A DNA stretch of 64,000 bases from CAZAQV01 sp964487255 (GCA_964487255.1 CAZAQV010000028.1:15150-79149), one strand, 5' to 3'. Positions 47,645-56,121 are shown, numbered from the stretch's first letter. Translations and numbers: made by a program. The notes: generated by a model not told the origin, from the letters alone.

Positions 47645-48647
47645 GGGGACGGTCCTCATCTTTTCATCAAATTGCCCGCACCTTGAACCGGCTCCGCGCG
47701 AAAAAGAGGTATGGCCCGAAAACCTCGTTGGTGGCTGCCTGGAAGAGGTGCGCACCTGATCTCTCGATTTGTCGACCGTAAATTCCACATCGCTGACGCG
47801 AAAGACCGAAAGGCTTACCTTGATGCCATGAGCCGCGCTCAATCCCGTTGGGACTGGCGGTGGCTTAGCTTCGCCTTGATGTCATCCCATGTGCACCACG
47901 GACTCGCCGCTGGAACCACGAACCCTGGGCAATTCTATCGATCGGCGCACACGCGCTATGCCGCCCACTTCCATCGTCGACGTGGTGAAGCCACGAGTGG
48001 ACCCGTATTCTCGAGCAGGCCGAAGTACTACCCGGTGGAGCCTGCCCAGCTGCTGAAAATGGTTGCGTACCATCACCAGAACCCTGTGAACGCAGGCGTA
48101 GTCGCCCGCGCGAGTGAATCGAACTGGACCAGTCACCGATACTACCTCCGCCTCGAGCCAGCGCCGCCCTGGCTCGATATTGAATGGGCGTTGGATCTGT
48201 TTGGTTTTTCAGACACAGCCGCCGGACGAGTGCGGTTTGATGAGTTTGTGATGGATTTTGAACCCGCATTCGGTGACTCCAAGCCGGAGGATCGGCCCGA
48301 ACCTGTCCATGAGCTGCCAGTACCCGACAACGTAGACTGGGTTCAGCTCATCTGTGCTGCACGAAACATTGCGAACGTACCGATTGGGCAGTCGATTGCT
48401 TCTCGGAAGCGTTCGAGCGTGCTCGCTCGAGTTCTAATCGGCCGCATTGCAACGGAGGAGCTTGGCTTGCCGTGTTCTGCCTTGGCGCCGCATGTTGGTA
48501 TGTGCCCGGGCGCAGTTTCAAATCTGCTCGCGCGCGCGTCGTCGCGGAGTTCGTCGACGGAAGAGCACCTCCGTGAACTGCGGTGGAAGCTTTTCCCGGA
48601 TCTGCCCAAACCATCAACCGAAAGATGAAACGATGAGGACCGTCCCC
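47645..48647 (+). mobile_element. RAYT transposase unit with terminal inverted repeats
   Basis: A 24-bp sequence GGGGACGGTCCTCATC plus TTTTCATC at 47645-47668 reappears inverted at 48624-48647 with one mismatch. The RAYT gene fills the interval, and its stop codon lies inside the right repeat. The same tips bound two 113-bp elements near 53.1 and 53.5 kb. This looks like a complete single-copy RAYT locus with its own REP-like ends. No target duplication is visible. Confidence 0.8.
47711..48628 (+). CDS. REP-associated tyrosine transposase (RAYT)
   Basis: A 305-residue Y1/HUH nuclease. The N-terminal WWLPGRGAHLISRFVDRKF and YLDAMSRAQ match RAYTs. The HUH metal pair is H60-x-H62 in SSHVHHG. 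The catalytic Tyr is Y120 in VAYHHQNPVNAGVV. About 120 extra residues at the C-terminus, including ASRKRSSVLARVLIGRI and SALAPHVGMCPGAVSNLL, resemble a helix-turn-helix often found on RAYTs. These enzymes cut single-stranded hairpin ends (REPs). An A-rich run with GAGG precedes the ATG. Confidence 0.9.
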   Translation: MARKPRWWLPGRGAHLISRFVDRKFHIADAKDRKAYLDAMSRAQSRWDWRWLSFALMSSHVHHGLAAGTTNPGQFYRSAHTRYAAHFHRRRGEATSGPVFSSRPKYYPVEPAQLLKMVAYHHQNPVNAGVVARASESNWTSHRYYLRLEPAPPWLDIEWALDLFGFSDTAAGRVRFDEFVMDFEPAFGDSKPEDRPEPVHELPVPDNVDWVQLICAARNIANVPIGQSIASRKRSSVLARVLIGRIATEELGLPCSALAPHVGMCPGAVSNLLARASSRSSSTEEHLRELRWKLFPDLPKPSTER

Positions 48648-48681
48648 ACTCCGCCCCCTCGAGTAGTGCTAGGATCCACGG

Positions 48682-49674
48682 ATGGCTGATGCGGTCTTGG
48701 TGTATTCGTTTGGTGGGCCGGAGGCGCCGGGCGAGGTCATGCCGTTTCTCAAGCGTGTGACGGGCGGACGCGTACCGGAGGAGCGCCTCTCCAAAGTTGC
48801 GGAGCACTATCACCATTTCGGTGGCAAGAGCCCCATCAACGACCAGGGCCGAGCGCTTGTTGGCGCGATCAAGCAAGAACTCGACGCCCGTGACCATGTC
48901 TGGCCCGTCTACTTTGCAAATCGGCATACCCCACCGGAGCTTGAAGCGGTCACCCGGCAGATGGTTTCCGATGGCATCGGGCGGGTTGCCGTGTTCGTCA
49001 CCGCCGCGTTCGGTTCGTTCTCCGGATGCCGCGTGTACCGAGAAGAAGCGTTCGAAAAGCTCAAAAGCATCGAAGGTCGACCCGAGTTCATCTACTGCGC
49101 GAAGCTCTACGACCAGCATGGCTTTGTCGAAGCCAACGCGGAGCATCTGCAAGATGTTTGGAGGCGCTCGGGCGCAACACATGGCGAGACCCGCTTGCTC
49201 TTCACGGCACACAGCATTCCGCTTGCGATGGCCAAGACGGCGCCCTACCAGGAGCATCTCAACCACAGCTGCGCGGCCGTTGCCAGTCAGCTCGGAATCG
49301 ACGCATGGGACCTTGTGTGGCAAAGCCGCAGCGGGCCGCCATCGGTTCCTTGGCTTGAGCCGGACGTGAACGATGCGATTGCCAAACATCACGATGCCGG
49401 CTGTGAACACGTGATTGTTCACCCGATCGGTTTTTTGTCAGATCACATGGAAGTGATCTATGACCTCGATATCGAGGCGCGCGAGACGGCAGAGAAGTTG
49501 GGGATGCGCTTTGATCGTGTTCATACGCCGGGCACGCACCCAAGCTTTGTGAGCGCTGTTGTCGACCTCATCGAGCGGGCGCTTGGCCGACCGCCGGGGC
49601 CAGACGTGGGTGATACGACGCTTTCGTGCAAACCCGGATGTTGCGCCTACCAGCCGACGCGAATCCGAGCCTGA
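48682..49674 (+). CDS. hemH: Ferrochelatase
   Basis: A 330-residue protein. Active-site landmarks are YSFGGPEAPGEVMPFL at the start, the catalytic His in LLFTAHSIP, and the acidic face GFLSDHMEVIYDLDIEA. The C-terminus carries SCKPGCCAYQ, a Cys cluster of the type that, with one more Cys, holds a [2Fe-2S] centre in some bacterial ferrochelatases. It inserts ferrous iron into protoporphyrin or coproporphyrin, and which one cannot be told. The stop is directly next to the convergent lipoprotein gene's stop. Confidence 0.93.
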   Translation: MADAVLVYSFGGPEAPGEVMPFLKRVTGGRVPEERLSKVAEHYHHFGGKSPINDQGRALVGAIKQELDARDHVWPVYFANRHTPPELEAVTRQMVSDGIGRVAVFVTAAFGSFSGCRVYREEAFEKLKSIEGRPEFIYCAKLYDQHGFVEANAEHLQDVWRRSGATHGETRLLFTAHSIPLAMAKTAPYQEHLNHSCAAVASQLGIDAWDLVWQSRSGPPSVPWLEPDVNDAIAKHHDAGCEHVIVHPIGFLSDHMEVIYDLDIEARETAEKLGMRFDRVHTPGTHPSFVSAVVDLIERALGRPPGPDVGDTTLSCKPGCCAYQPTRIRA

Positions 49675-50451
49675 CTAGGAGCAGCGATTGCTCGCGATGC
49701 CGGTGCAGGTGTCGAACTGCGCTGAGCAGTCGGTCCCGCCGAACGCGCCGCAGGCGCATTGCTGCATGCAGTCCGCTTCGCCCAGCAAGCACAGGAGTGG
49801 ACACCCGTTTTGCGCCTCGCATGCGCTCCTTTCGTCGTAGCAGCTCAGGCAGTCGCGGCTCACCGCTCCGAGCGTGGAGTCGTACAAGCAATCGGTGACG
49901 CAGGTGGGGGGAGGCATCTCCTCGAACGAACAAAGGAGCTGACAAAACGAAAGCGTTTCTTCGACGGTGCCGAAAGCATACGTTCCGTTGACCGCCGATT
50001 GATCGTTTGGATTGCTGCAGCGGCCATTCCCGAGCGATGCATCGGGTGTGACGCCGCCGTCCGGGCACATGCAGGCGCCGAGCGAACGGCCGTCACTTTC
50101 GCACATGGCCTCGCCTGAACAGCCTCCCGTTCCGCTGCAGGTATACACCTGGCCTGGGTTGCAGACCCGGTTGTCGATCTCTGGCGCTGCGTCATGGATG
50201 CCCGCGTCCGACGGGCCGGACAGACACCGACACTCGCCGAGCCGCATCCCACCAGTGATGCACTGTGCAGCGCCGCGACAACCGGCAGTACCCATGCATT
50301 CGTAGTAACTTCCAACCTCGCAGCTCCAGCTCGCATCGCCCGTGCTCGCGTCGGTATCTGCGGGTACCGTGCCTCGCCGACCGTTGCTGCACGCAAAGAG
50401 CGGCACACAAAAGGCGGCGATCAAAACAAGCTGAAATCGTTCCCTGCCCAT
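49675..50451 (-). CDS. Cys-rich lipoprotein
   Basis: About 258 residues from the ATG at 50451. The signal ends in a lipobox (AAFCVPLFACSNG). Low-complexity Asp/Ala-rich stretches separate three Cys-rich blocks: YYECMGTAGCRGAAQC, then VYTCSGTGGCSGEAMCESDG and, towards the C-terminus, a block with many Cys pairs (SCYDERSACEAQNGCPLLC). The first two blocks repeat the pattern xYxCxGTxGCxGxAxC. Likely a disulfide-rich surface protein. No known domain name. Confidence 0.75.
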   Translation of the reverse strand: MGRERFQLVLIAAFCVPLFACSNGRRGTVPADTDASTGDASWSCEVGSYYECMGTAGCRGAAQCITGGMRLGECRCLSGPSDAGIHDAAPEIDNRVCNPGQVYTCSGTGGCSGEAMCESDGRSLGACMCPDGGVTPDASLGNGRCSNPNDQSAVNGTYAFGTVEETLSFCQLLCSFEEMPPPTCVTDCLYDSTLGAVSRDCLSCYDERSACEAQNGCPLLCLLGEADCMQQCACGAFGGTDCSAQFDTCTGIASNRCS

Positions 50452-50517
50452 CACCGCACACCCTATAGCCCGAGATGGGCCCGAGATCACACCGACCCAT
50501 CAAAAACTTGAGGCGGC

Positions 50518-51654
50518 TCAGGGGTCGGTGGCAAGGCCGCGCGGCAAGATATCAGGCTCGGAAGTGTCGCCGGATCCTTCCAAGAAGAACTTTGATTTTC
50601 GGTACTTGGCCGCCAAACGCACGAGGGTGATCTTGAGCACGGCAGCGACCGGGACCGCCAACAAGACCCCCAGAAACCCGAACATCTCGCCTCCTGCCAA
50701 CAGGGCGATGATCACCCAGACCGAGGAGAGGCCGACCTTGTCGCCCATAATCTTCGGCGTGATGACAAAGCCTTCAAGTAGCTGGATGATGGTGTAGACC
50801 ACCACGACCCCGAGCAGTTGGCCCCAGCCCGACCAATGAAGCGCACTCATCAAGAGCGCGAGCGAGAGCGCCACGGCGCCTCCGACGTACGGGATGAAAG
50901 AAAGCAGCCCCGCGACAACACCAATGACGAGCGCCATGGGCACACCGATCACGGCATAACCGATGACAAAGAGGACTGTAAGTATAGTCATGACCATGAC
51001 CTGGCCGCGCACGAACTGACTCAGAGCGTCATCGACTTCACGAAAGAAACCGGTGATGATGTCGCGGCGACGCTCGGGAATGAAGCTTCGAATCGCCGCT
51101 ACCGCGCGGTCAAAGTCGTACAGAAAGTAAAAGGCGATCACGGGCGTCATGACTGCGCCAAAGAGAGCGCCCAGCGCGTTGGCTGCTCCCCCGAGAAGCC
51201 AGGCCAAAACGCCCTTTAGGGGCGCTGCAAACTGCTTGGCGGCTGCCTCCGCATCAAAGTCTAGCGAAGCCAGTGCTTCGGAGAAGCTGCTGGGAAGGAC
51301 GATTCCGTGCTCGGCAAGCCAAGGCTCGAAGTCCTTCCATACGGCGATGATCTTGTCGGGCACCGTGCTCGCGAAGTAGGCCAGCTCGCGACCGATGATC
51401 GGAATCCCGATCAAGATCACGAGTAACAGCACGATGGCGGAGAGTGCCAAGATCACGCCGATTGCCGCCCCGCGCGGCAGGCCTTTGGCTTCGAGTTTGT
51501 CGGCCAGTGGGTCGAAGAGGTAGGCGATCAGGAACGCGAAAAAGAGCGGTGAGAAAACATTGCGGAGGTGCGCCATGGCCCAGAGCAGGGCGACCACGAT
51601 CAGCAGGGGCGCAAACCACGAGGGCATCACGATTCGTACCGGGCGAGCTTGCAT
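50518..51654 (-). CDS. AI-2E (PerM/TqsA)-family transporter
   Basis: About 378 residues from the ATG at 51654. A TTG at 51672 would add six residues. Eight membrane helices are present in the family order. SPLFFAFLIAYLFDPLADKL is near the N-terminus. MTPVIAFYFLYDFD and FIPYVGGAVALSLALLMSAL follow, then VVVYTIIQLLEGFVITPKIM and the conserved ending LLAVPVAAVLKI. Members move small molecules or act as Na+/H+ antiporters. The substrate is unknown. Confidence 0.88.
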   Translation of the reverse strand: MQARPVRIVMPSWFAPLLIVVALLWAMAHLRNVFSPLFFAFLIAYLFDPLADKLEAKGLPRGAAIGVILALSAIVLLLVILIGIPIIGRELAYFASTVPDKIIAVWKDFEPWLAEHGIVLPSSFSEALASLDFDAEAAAKQFAAPLKGVLAWLLGGAANALGALFGAVMTPVIAFYFLYDFDRAVAAIRSFIPERRRDIITGFFREVDDALSQFVRGQVMVMTILTVLFVIGYAVIGVPMALVIGVVAGLLSFIPYVGGAVALSLALLMSALHWSGWGQLLGVVVVYTIIQLLEGFVITPKIMGDKVGLSSVWVIIALLAGGEMFGFLGVLLAVPVAAVLKITLVRLAAKYRKSKFFLEGSGDTSEPDILPRGLATDP

Positions 51655-51779
51655 CCACACGACGTTCGCCAAAAAGGTCGTTCAACGGCCAATTTTCTGC
51701 ATAAGTTGGGCCGTCTGGGCATGCGAATGTCGTCTCAGTGGGCGTAGCGTAAGGCTTTCATTCGGGCTAAGCCTCGCTC

Positions 51780-53111
51780 ATGTACCGCTTCTGTAGCTTC
51801 GGAATCTTGTTGGTAATCTGTGGATGCACCGATTTGGGTGACGCTTCACAGACGCGCGATACGCTCAAGGTTGGCACGTACAACGCCGGGTTGGCGTATG
51901 GGTTCGTGCCGCACGCAGAACAGCGAGCACCCGAAATTTTTGCGGCGCTACCCAAGATCGATGTGGATGTGCTCTGCGTTCAGGAGTTTTGGGAGGCGAA
52001 GGACTGGAACGCGTTGAACGCAGCGGCAGCCGAAGCCAAGGTCTGGGGCAATAGCTACCGTAAGCCTCCGAAGCCCGATGCCGATCCGCCTTTGATGACC
52101 GATGCAGGCAGCGCGGATGCGATGATCGACGCTTCGGTCGACGCTTCGCGGATGGACGCGATGATGGACAGTTCGGTCGACGCTTCGCGGATGGACGCGA
52201 TGATAGACGGCTCGATGGATGCCAGCACGGACGCGAGCACCGAACCCGGTGGCGTTCGTTGTTCAGAAGCGGAGGCCACGCCACTCGAAACCTGTGCCAG
52301 GGCAAACTGTGGGGATGTCCCTATCGATGGTCTCGTCAGCTGTGTGGTCGATGCTTGTCCTACGGAAGTAGGAGGGCTTGGCGCAGAGTGCTTCGACTGC
52401 GTCGTCGGTGCCATCGGCAACGACCTCGACACAATTCTGGATCGATGCGGACCAGAGGGGATGGGGGGCATGGACGGCGGCTTCGCCTATGAAGGCAGTT
52501 TCGGCACCGGCATTCTTTCGAACATGCCTCTTCGCGACGCTGACACGCTGGTTTTGCGGTCGACCACCAATCGTCGCGCTGTTCTTTATGCCAAGCTCGC
52601 GGGTACTGGCGCTGACACCGTCCACTTTTTCTGCACACACCTTACAGCCAACCTCACCCAGCTTCCCTATAACGGCGAGTATGCGTCCTGGGGCGACGAA
52701 CAAGCGGCGCAAATCGAAGCCATGTTGGCCTGGGTCGAGGAGAAGGCAGGCAGCGATGGGCAAGTCATCCTGGCCGGCGACTTCAACTCTGGACCCGCGA
52801 AGGGCGATATTCGTGCGAGTCTCCCCGAGAACTACGCGCGCTACGCAGCGGCAGGTTACGACAATGTATACGCCGCTCGCCCCGATGCGCAGTGCACTTC
52901 ATGTGACGCCAATCCGATCGGCGATGACCTTGCGGTAGCGACCGGAAGCCTGATCGACCACATTTTTACGCGCGATATCTCCGGCGATGCGTACGAACTT
53001 TCCGCCGAGCGTTTTCTAACCGAACCCCTCACCGTTGAAATTGACGGAGAGGCCACCGATTCGGCGTACTCAGACCACTACGGCCTGCGCCTCGATATCA
53101 AACGCAAGTAG
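51780..53111 (+). CDS. Lipoprotein of the endonuclease/exonuclease/phosphatase family with internal insert
   Basis: A 443-residue protein. The lipobox signal is YRFCSFGILLVICGC. The EEP fold opens with LKVGTYNAGL and VDVLCVQEFW. It is then interrupted by about 150 residues of Asp/Ala/Ser repeats (SVDASRMDAMMD twice, from a 39-bp DNA repeat at 52133-52210) plus a Cys-rich block, and resumes at SFGTGILSNMPL, FFCTHLTAN, VILAGDFNSGP and SDHYGLRLDI with the catalytic Asp/His. The substrate may be nucleic acid, lipid or inositol phosphates. The 3' end is duplicated downstream. Confidence 0.85.
   Translation: MYRFCSFGILLVICGCTDLGDASQTRDTLKVGTYNAGLAYGFVPHAEQRAPEIFAALPKIDVDVLCVQEFWEAKDWNALNAAAAEAKVWGNSYRKPPKPDADPPLMTDAGSADAMIDASVDASRMDAMMDSSVDASRMDAMIDGSMDASTDASTEPGGVRCSEAEATPLETCARANCGDVPIDGLVSCVVDACPTEVGGLGAECFDCVVGAIGNDLDTILDRCGPEGMGGMDGGFAYEGSFGTGILSNMPLRDADTLVLRSTTNRRAVLYAKLAGTGADTVHFFCTHLTANLTQLPYNGEYASWGDEQAAQIEAMLAWVEEKAGSDGQVILAGDFNSGPAKGDIRASLPENYARYAAAGYDNVYAARPDAQCTSCDANPIGDDLAVATGSLIDHIFTRDISGDAYELSAERFLTEPLTVEIDGEATDSAYSDHYGLRLDIKRK
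52133..52210 (+). repeat. 39-bp tandem repeat inside the EEP gene
   Basis: The unit at 52133-52171 (starting TTCGGTCGACGCTTCGCGGA) is repeated at 52172-52210 with two changes. Each unit encodes 13 residues (S-V-D-A-S-R-M-D-A-M-M-D-S/G). It lies in the insert that splits the nuclease fold and extends a disordered acidic linker. Confidence 0.75.
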
Positions 53112-53122
53112 ATCGTGACTTG

Positions 53123-53235
53123 GGGGACGGTCCTCATCATTTCATCATTTATTGAAAAGGGTGACATCGAAAAGAACTTCCCAAGCCACACGTCGGACCT
53201 GGGTTACAAATGATGAAATGATGAGGACCGTCCCC
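53123..53235. mobile_element. 113-bp RAYT-type MITE (REPIN), first copy
   Basis: Perfect 28-bp inverted repeats (53123-53150 and 53208-53235) surround 57 bp of unique spacer. The first 16 bases of each arm, GGGGACGGTCCTCATC, are those of the RAYT unit at 47645-48647. It has no coding capacity and is therefore presumably moved in trans. It sits 11 bp after the stop of the EEP gene. Confidence 0.85.
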
Positions 53236-53243
53236 GTACTCCG

Positions 53244-53439
53244 GATCGGCGATGACCTTGCGGTAGCGACCGGAAGCCTGATCGACCACATTTTTACGCG
53301 CGATATCTCCGGCGATGCGTACGAACTTTCCGCCGAGCGTTTTCTAACCGAACCCCTCACCGTTGAAATTGACGGAGAGGCCACCGATTCGGCGTACTCA
53401 GACCACTACGGCCTGCGCCTCGATATCAAACGCAAGTAG
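53244..53439 (+). pseudogene. Duplicated 3' fragment of the EEP lipoprotein gene
   Basis: This fragment repeats the last 65 codons of the gene ending at 53111 (from IGDDLAVATGSLIDHIF to the stop) without the N-terminal part. A TTG-started frame of 95 codons from 53152 runs through the MITE into this fragment and is in register with it, but it has no signal peptide and lacks most catalytic motifs. I regard it as a duplication by-product. Confidence 0.8.
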
Positions 53440-53450
53440 ATCGTGACTTG

Positions 53451-53563
53451 GGGGACGGTCCTCATCATTTCATCATTTATTGAAAAGGGTGACATCGAAA
53501 AGAACTTCCCAAGCCACACGTCGGACCTGGGTTACAAATGATGAAATGATGAGGACCGTCCCC
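53451..53563. mobile_element. 113-bp RAYT-type MITE (REPIN), second copy
   Basis: By eye this copy matches the element 328 bp upstream, including both 28-bp arms. It was carried by the tandem duplication rather than by a separate insertion, because the flanking gene sequence is also duplicated. The authentic downstream sequence resumes at 53572. Confidence 0.85.
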
Positions 53564-53617
53564 GTACTCCGTAACACCGTACTACGTACCTCGATATCAA
53601 GCGCAAGTAGAGGTTCG

Positions 53618-55780
53618 TTACTGCGAGGAGGGCTCGGTCTTCTCCATGATGATGAACTCGACGCGGCGGTTGCGTGCGCGTCCGGCGGCCGTGATGTTCG
53701 GCACTTTCGGTCGGTCCGGGCCAAAGCCATTCGATGTGAGGCGACTTTCGTCGATGCCATGATCGATGAGCCACAGTCGCACCGCCAAAGCACGTTTCTC
53801 GGAAAGCGTTTGGTTCATTTGGCGTCCACCACGGTCGTCCGTATGTCCTTGGACCTCGACGACTTTGACGTGCGGGTTGCGGATGAGCACGTCCGCGACT
53901 TCTTCGAGAATGGGGAAACTGTTGGGGTTGATCTCATCTGACCCCGTCGCGAAGTTGATGTTTCGCCGGATGTTGATCGACTTGTCCGTCAGTTTCGCCA
54001 GCGGATTCTTCGACTTTTTCTTGAGTTCGAGGTTGAGTGTGGTGGTCTCTTGCGAGCGAATGGTGAAGGTTTCGATTTTGACGAGGTGGTCGGGGCTCTC
54101 GACTCGCGCCGAATAGTCGCCGGCTGGCAACCCGTTGATCGCGAAGCCTCCGCCCGCATCGGGGGTGACCGAGGTTTGCTTCTGTCCGGAGATTTGGACC
54201 TCCACGCTGCTAACTGCTTTGCCGTCCTCGTCCTTGACGGTGCCTTTCAAATCGCCGTCGCGGGGTTTGGCAGTGAGCTTGCAGGTTGTCTCAACGTCTG
54301 CACCCGCGATCGTCGCTGAGCAGGAGCCGGTCTCATAGTCTGGATGTTTGACGACCATGTCGACCGGTCCGTCCTCAAAGCGATAGCTCTTGAAGCTACC
54401 GTCTTGGCTGGTGACGATCGCGTTGCGAGCGGCGTGTGCGCCCGAAAACGAAACCTCTGCGGCATCTAGGCCTGCACTGGTCTTGTCATCGATGACCTTC
54501 CCGATGACGTGAAAACCGAGCGGCTTGGCGGTTTCTTTCTCGACCTCCTGGTAGACCACGCGCTCAGGCGGGTCAGGGTCGTATGCGTAGCTGATGCCCA
54601 GCATGATGTTGTAAGGGGCGTTACCCGAAAGTTCGCGCACGAAAGTACTCGTTCCCGTCAAACCGATATCGACAGCGGCAAACATGGAAAGACCCTGCAC
54701 CGGTGGTAGCACGCGCACGCCGAAGGTGAGGTCCATCTCGTTCGACGAAACACCTTCGATGCCGAGGCAGCTGTCGTCGCTATTGGCTGGGCTGCTCGGG
54801 TCAGCAGGGTCACGAATGAACAAGCAGTCGTAGCCCTGACGGTTCACCGGAATGGCCCATGTCCACTCCGCAATCGGGTGGATGGAGAAGTCTTCGGCAA
54901 CCATCAGTGGTGCTTCGAGACCCACGCCAAGGTTCACGAAATCGGTGCGATTGATATCGAGGGCGAAGCGTTCGATGCGGGTCACGAGATGGCGGTTCTC
55001 GTCCTCGCGTGGAGCTGGATCTTCGAGGTCGGCATAGCGGGCGTTTTCTGCGTCCTCGATGAGGTGTTCTGAGTTGTCGAAGAAGTACTGGACGTTGAGC
55101 CTCGCCAGCAAAGGGAAGTCGGCGAGCTTTCGAAAGTCGAGTGCGCCGTTGAGCCGGATGCCAAAGCTTGTGCTGTCGAGCACGACTCCGATGTCGCCGA
55201 CCGCGTTGAGAATAGCCAACTCGACGTCACCGCCCAGCGTGAAACCTGGCAAGATTTCGTAAAAACCTTTGATACCCAACGTGGTGTCACCGAGAACTTG
55301 AAATAGCCCCGGGTCCTCCATCTGGTTGGAGTTCGCGTAGCTTTTGAGTGATGCGTAGACCTCGAGAAAGTCGAGGGGGGTTAAACCCAGAGAGAGGGCG
55401 CCACCGATGTGTTCGTTGTCGTCCCCGGGCTCGAGGAAGGATGACGAGAAAAAGAACTCGGTGTGTAGTTGAAGGCGGAAAGTGCCAGGCTTGCCCGAGC
55501 CTGCGTCGACAACCCGCAAGCCACCGACCGAGCCGATGAGTGAGTTGTGATTGCGAAACAGCGACGCGTCGCCATCACCATCCGTTGCCTTGGTCGCCGT
55601 TTCGCTCTCTACCTCGACCGAGGCCTCGGTCGTCGCCTCAGTGCTGCGCGTCGTGGTAGTGGATGCCTCGCTGGACGTCTCGACGCCACCGAACTCGTCG
55701 TCGAACCCTTCAAAGCCGTCTTGCGCGCTTGCGACGGGGTGACAGACCAACAATGCAACACAAAGTGGAAGACAACGCAT
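53618..55780 (-). CDS. OmpA-family outer-membrane protein with regulatory-like beta domains
   Basis: A 720-residue protein. It has a signal peptide (MRCLPLCVALLVCHPVASAQ), a Ser/Thr/Glu-rich stretch, a strand-rich barrel-like region (about 85-400), two carboxypeptidase-regulatory-like domains (GKVIDDKTSAGLDAAEVSFS and GTVKDEDGKAVSSVEVQISG), and a C-terminal OmpA peptidoglycan-binding domain. That last domain has INFATGSDEINPNSFPILEE, VEVQGHTDDRGG and NRRVEFIIM. It should anchor an outer-membrane barrel to the cell wall. Confidence 0.9.
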   Translation of the reverse strand: MRCLPLCVALLVCHPVASAQDGFEGFDDEFGGVETSSEASTTTTRSTEATTEASVEVESETATKATDGDGDASLFRNHNSLIGSVGGLRVVDAGSGKPGTFRLQLHTEFFFSSSFLEPGDDNEHIGGALSLGLTPLDFLEVYASLKSYANSNQMEDPGLFQVLGDTTLGIKGFYEILPGFTLGGDVELAILNAVGDIGVVLDSTSFGIRLNGALDFRKLADFPLLARLNVQYFFDNSEHLIEDAENARYADLEDPAPREDENRHLVTRIERFALDINRTDFVNLGVGLEAPLMVAEDFSIHPIAEWTWAIPVNRQGYDCLFIRDPADPSSPANSDDSCLGIEGVSSNEMDLTFGVRVLPPVQGLSMFAAVDIGLTGTSTFVRELSGNAPYNIMLGISYAYDPDPPERVVYQEVEKETAKPLGFHVIGKVIDDKTSAGLDAAEVSFSGAHAARNAIVTSQDGSFKSYRFEDGPVDMVVKHPDYETGSCSATIAGADVETTCKLTAKPRDGDLKGTVKDEDGKAVSSVEVQISGQKQTSVTPDAGGGFAINGLPAGDYSARVESPDHLVKIETFTIRSQETTTLNLELKKKSKNPLAKLTDKSINIRRNINFATGSDEINPNSFPILEEVADVLIRNPHVKVVEVQGHTDDRGGRQMNQTLSEKRALAVRLWLIDHGIDESRLTSNGFGPDRPKVPNITAAGRARNRRVEFIIMEKTEPSSQ

Positions 55781-55856
55781 GCGGCGTTTTTACAACGCGG
55801 CGTACATCCATGTCCATGTTTCTGGCTGAATTAGCCAAGAGTTCCGGCTCTGCTCT

Positions 55857-56115
55857 TGGTTCTTCGGCTAACGCTCGATTCGAAGACGCGGTGCTGATAG
55901 CACAGCGCTTCTCGGTCTCGCTGGCCTCATCCTGTGCCGCTGGTTCTTCGGCTAACGCTCGATTCGAAGACGCGGTGCTGATAGCACAGCGCTTCNNNNN
56001 NNNNNNNNNNNNNNNNNNNNNNNNNNNNNNNNNNNNNNNNNNNNNNNNNNNNNNNNNNNNNNNNNNNNNNNNNNNNNNNNNNNNNNNNNNNNNNNTCGGT
56101 CTCGCTGGCCTCATC
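55857..56115 (+). repeat. Palindromic-core repeat, locus A4: tandem 84-bp units broken by an N gap
   Basis: A unit starting TGGTTCTTCGGCTAACG begins at 55857 and again at 55941 (84-bp period). The second unit is cut by the Ns, and the sequence after them (TCGGTCTCGCTGGCCTCATC) is the next part of the same unit. The hairpin has arms GTGC/GCAC, loop TGATA (55895-55899), CGC/GCG and GAAG/CTTC. The start resembles GGTTCTTCGCTAGCC of loci A2 and A3. The true array is probably longer than shown. Confidence 0.75.
55996..56095. other. Scaffold gap of 100 Ns
   Basis: The N run is exactly 100 long, the conventional length for gaps of unknown size. The flanking bases join into a continuous repeat unit if the Ns are ignored, so a tandem repeat that could not be assembled is the likely cause. 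Confidence 0.95.
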
Positions 56116-56121
56116 ACAGTA

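Larger units (their letters stand above)
52916..53571 (+). repeat. 328-bp perfect tandem duplication
   Basis: Bases 52916-53243 and 53244-53571 match throughout by eye. Each unit holds the last 196 bp of the EEP gene (through its stop), 11 bp, and a complete 113-bp MITE plus the 8-bp GTACTCCG. A degraded third tail, CTCGATATCAAGCGCAAGTAG in two parts, follows at 53590-53610, one base different from the gene end at 53091-53111. Confidence 0.85.
55781..56121. other. Intergenic region with repeat array and scaffold gap
   Basis: This 341-bp stretch between two minus-strand genes carries the tandem palindromic repeat described separately and 100 Ns (55996-56095). I see no gene in it. The long open frame that runs through it on the plus strand is non-coding repeat translated by chance. 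Confidence 0.7.
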
